Assembly: GCA_029379385.1 (NCBI GenBank)
Contig: CM055617.1
Span: 7,378,001 to 7,442,000 of the forward strand
Direction of reading: 5' to 3'
Origin: Quillaja saponaria
Lineage: Eukaryota > Streptophyta > Magnoliopsida > Fabales > Quillajaceae
Length of the DNA: 64,000 nt
Shown: positions 63,618 to 64,000 of the stretch, piece by piece
How positions within the stretch are numbered: the first letter of the stretch is position 1
How the letters are laid out: every line of letters starts with the position of its first letter
Position numbers and translations under genes: made by a program
Notes under the pieces: generated by a model
Database searches by the model: none
The model's input: the letters and a program-made list of their open reading frames with translations, nothing else
Told to the model about the DNA's origin: nothing

Positions 63618-64000
63618 CTGTACACAAAAGAAGTTGGAATTCTTACATGTTTAAGAAAAAGGTAAAAAGCATAGTTGAACAGAAACCAAGTCCACTATAA
63701 ATATGTATATATCTATAGATACACACAATGAAAAATAAAATAAAATTTAGCCTATACTGAAATAGCAGAATTTATATTATCATTTCATATCCATGAACTT
63801 ATTCTGCTGCAAACAGAACTAATACGTACCAAAAATAGCACAGGCTTTATACATATATATAAGGACAGGGACAACAGACTAAGCTGCCATAATGATCCAT
63901 ATCTGCAAGAAATGGACAGAGTCCACTCATGATATTTTCTATACATCTACATTAAATTTCCCTTATGAATAATTGCACGTGACATCACAGAATGAATTGA
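63618..64000. other. UGGT intron running to the window edge
   Basis: Immediately 5' of the first visible UGGT exon on the minus strand. It contains no signal peptide, and no start codon that would join in frame to the exon beginning at 63617. I therefore read it as part of intron 1, with the first exon beyond the right edge. Confidence 0.6.

Overview
The window is nuclear DNA from a flowering plant, most likely a eudicot. It is AT-rich, and its genes are split by many GT-AG introns with AT-rich interiors. All six gene models match plant families. I cannot name the species. A serine hydroxymethyltransferase gene next to a BPS1-like gene recalls the Arabidopsis SHM6 neighbourhood on chromosome 1, as I remember it.

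Layout from left to right: (1) a RecQ4A-type DNA helicase, minus strand, 1748-12024, 25 coding exons, 1195 aa; (2) a plant T-complex-11-like protein, minus, 14137-20726, 11 exons, 1186 aa; (3) a 6.5 kb AT-rich intergenic stretch holding a MITE-like element, a tandem repeat and a cluster of ACGT-core motifs; (4) a class SHM6/SHM7 serine hydroxymethyltransferase, plus strand, 27216-31860, 4 exons, 589 aa; (5) a BPS1-like protein, minus, 35234-36487, 2 exons, 317 aa; (6) an AKT2-type Shaker potassium channel, minus, 37964-43255, 11 exons, with a one-base frameshift in the last large exon; (7) the UDP-glucose:glycoprotein glucosyltransferase (UGGT/EBS1), minus, from 47391 past exon edge 63617, 36 exons visible, 5' end outside the window.

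I joined the exons by hand, using reading phase and conserved protein motifs. The helicase, TCP11-like, SHMT and BPS1-like models close in frame with no correction. AKT2 needs one single-base correction and UGGT needs two. All three lie in the right-hand 27 kb, and two are at short A/T runs, so assembly error is the first suspect.

The genes do unrelated housekeeping and transport jobs: recombination and repair, one-carbon metabolism, potassium transport, and glycoprotein quality control in the endoplasmic reticulum. They do not form a pathway. I found no RNA gene, CRISPR array or new multi-gene system. The points most worth checking are the three frameshifts, three GC-AG introns in UGGT, active-site substitutions in the SHMT, an overlapping upstream reading frame and an E2F-like site at the helicase, and several tandem duplications, one of which copies a splice acceptor.
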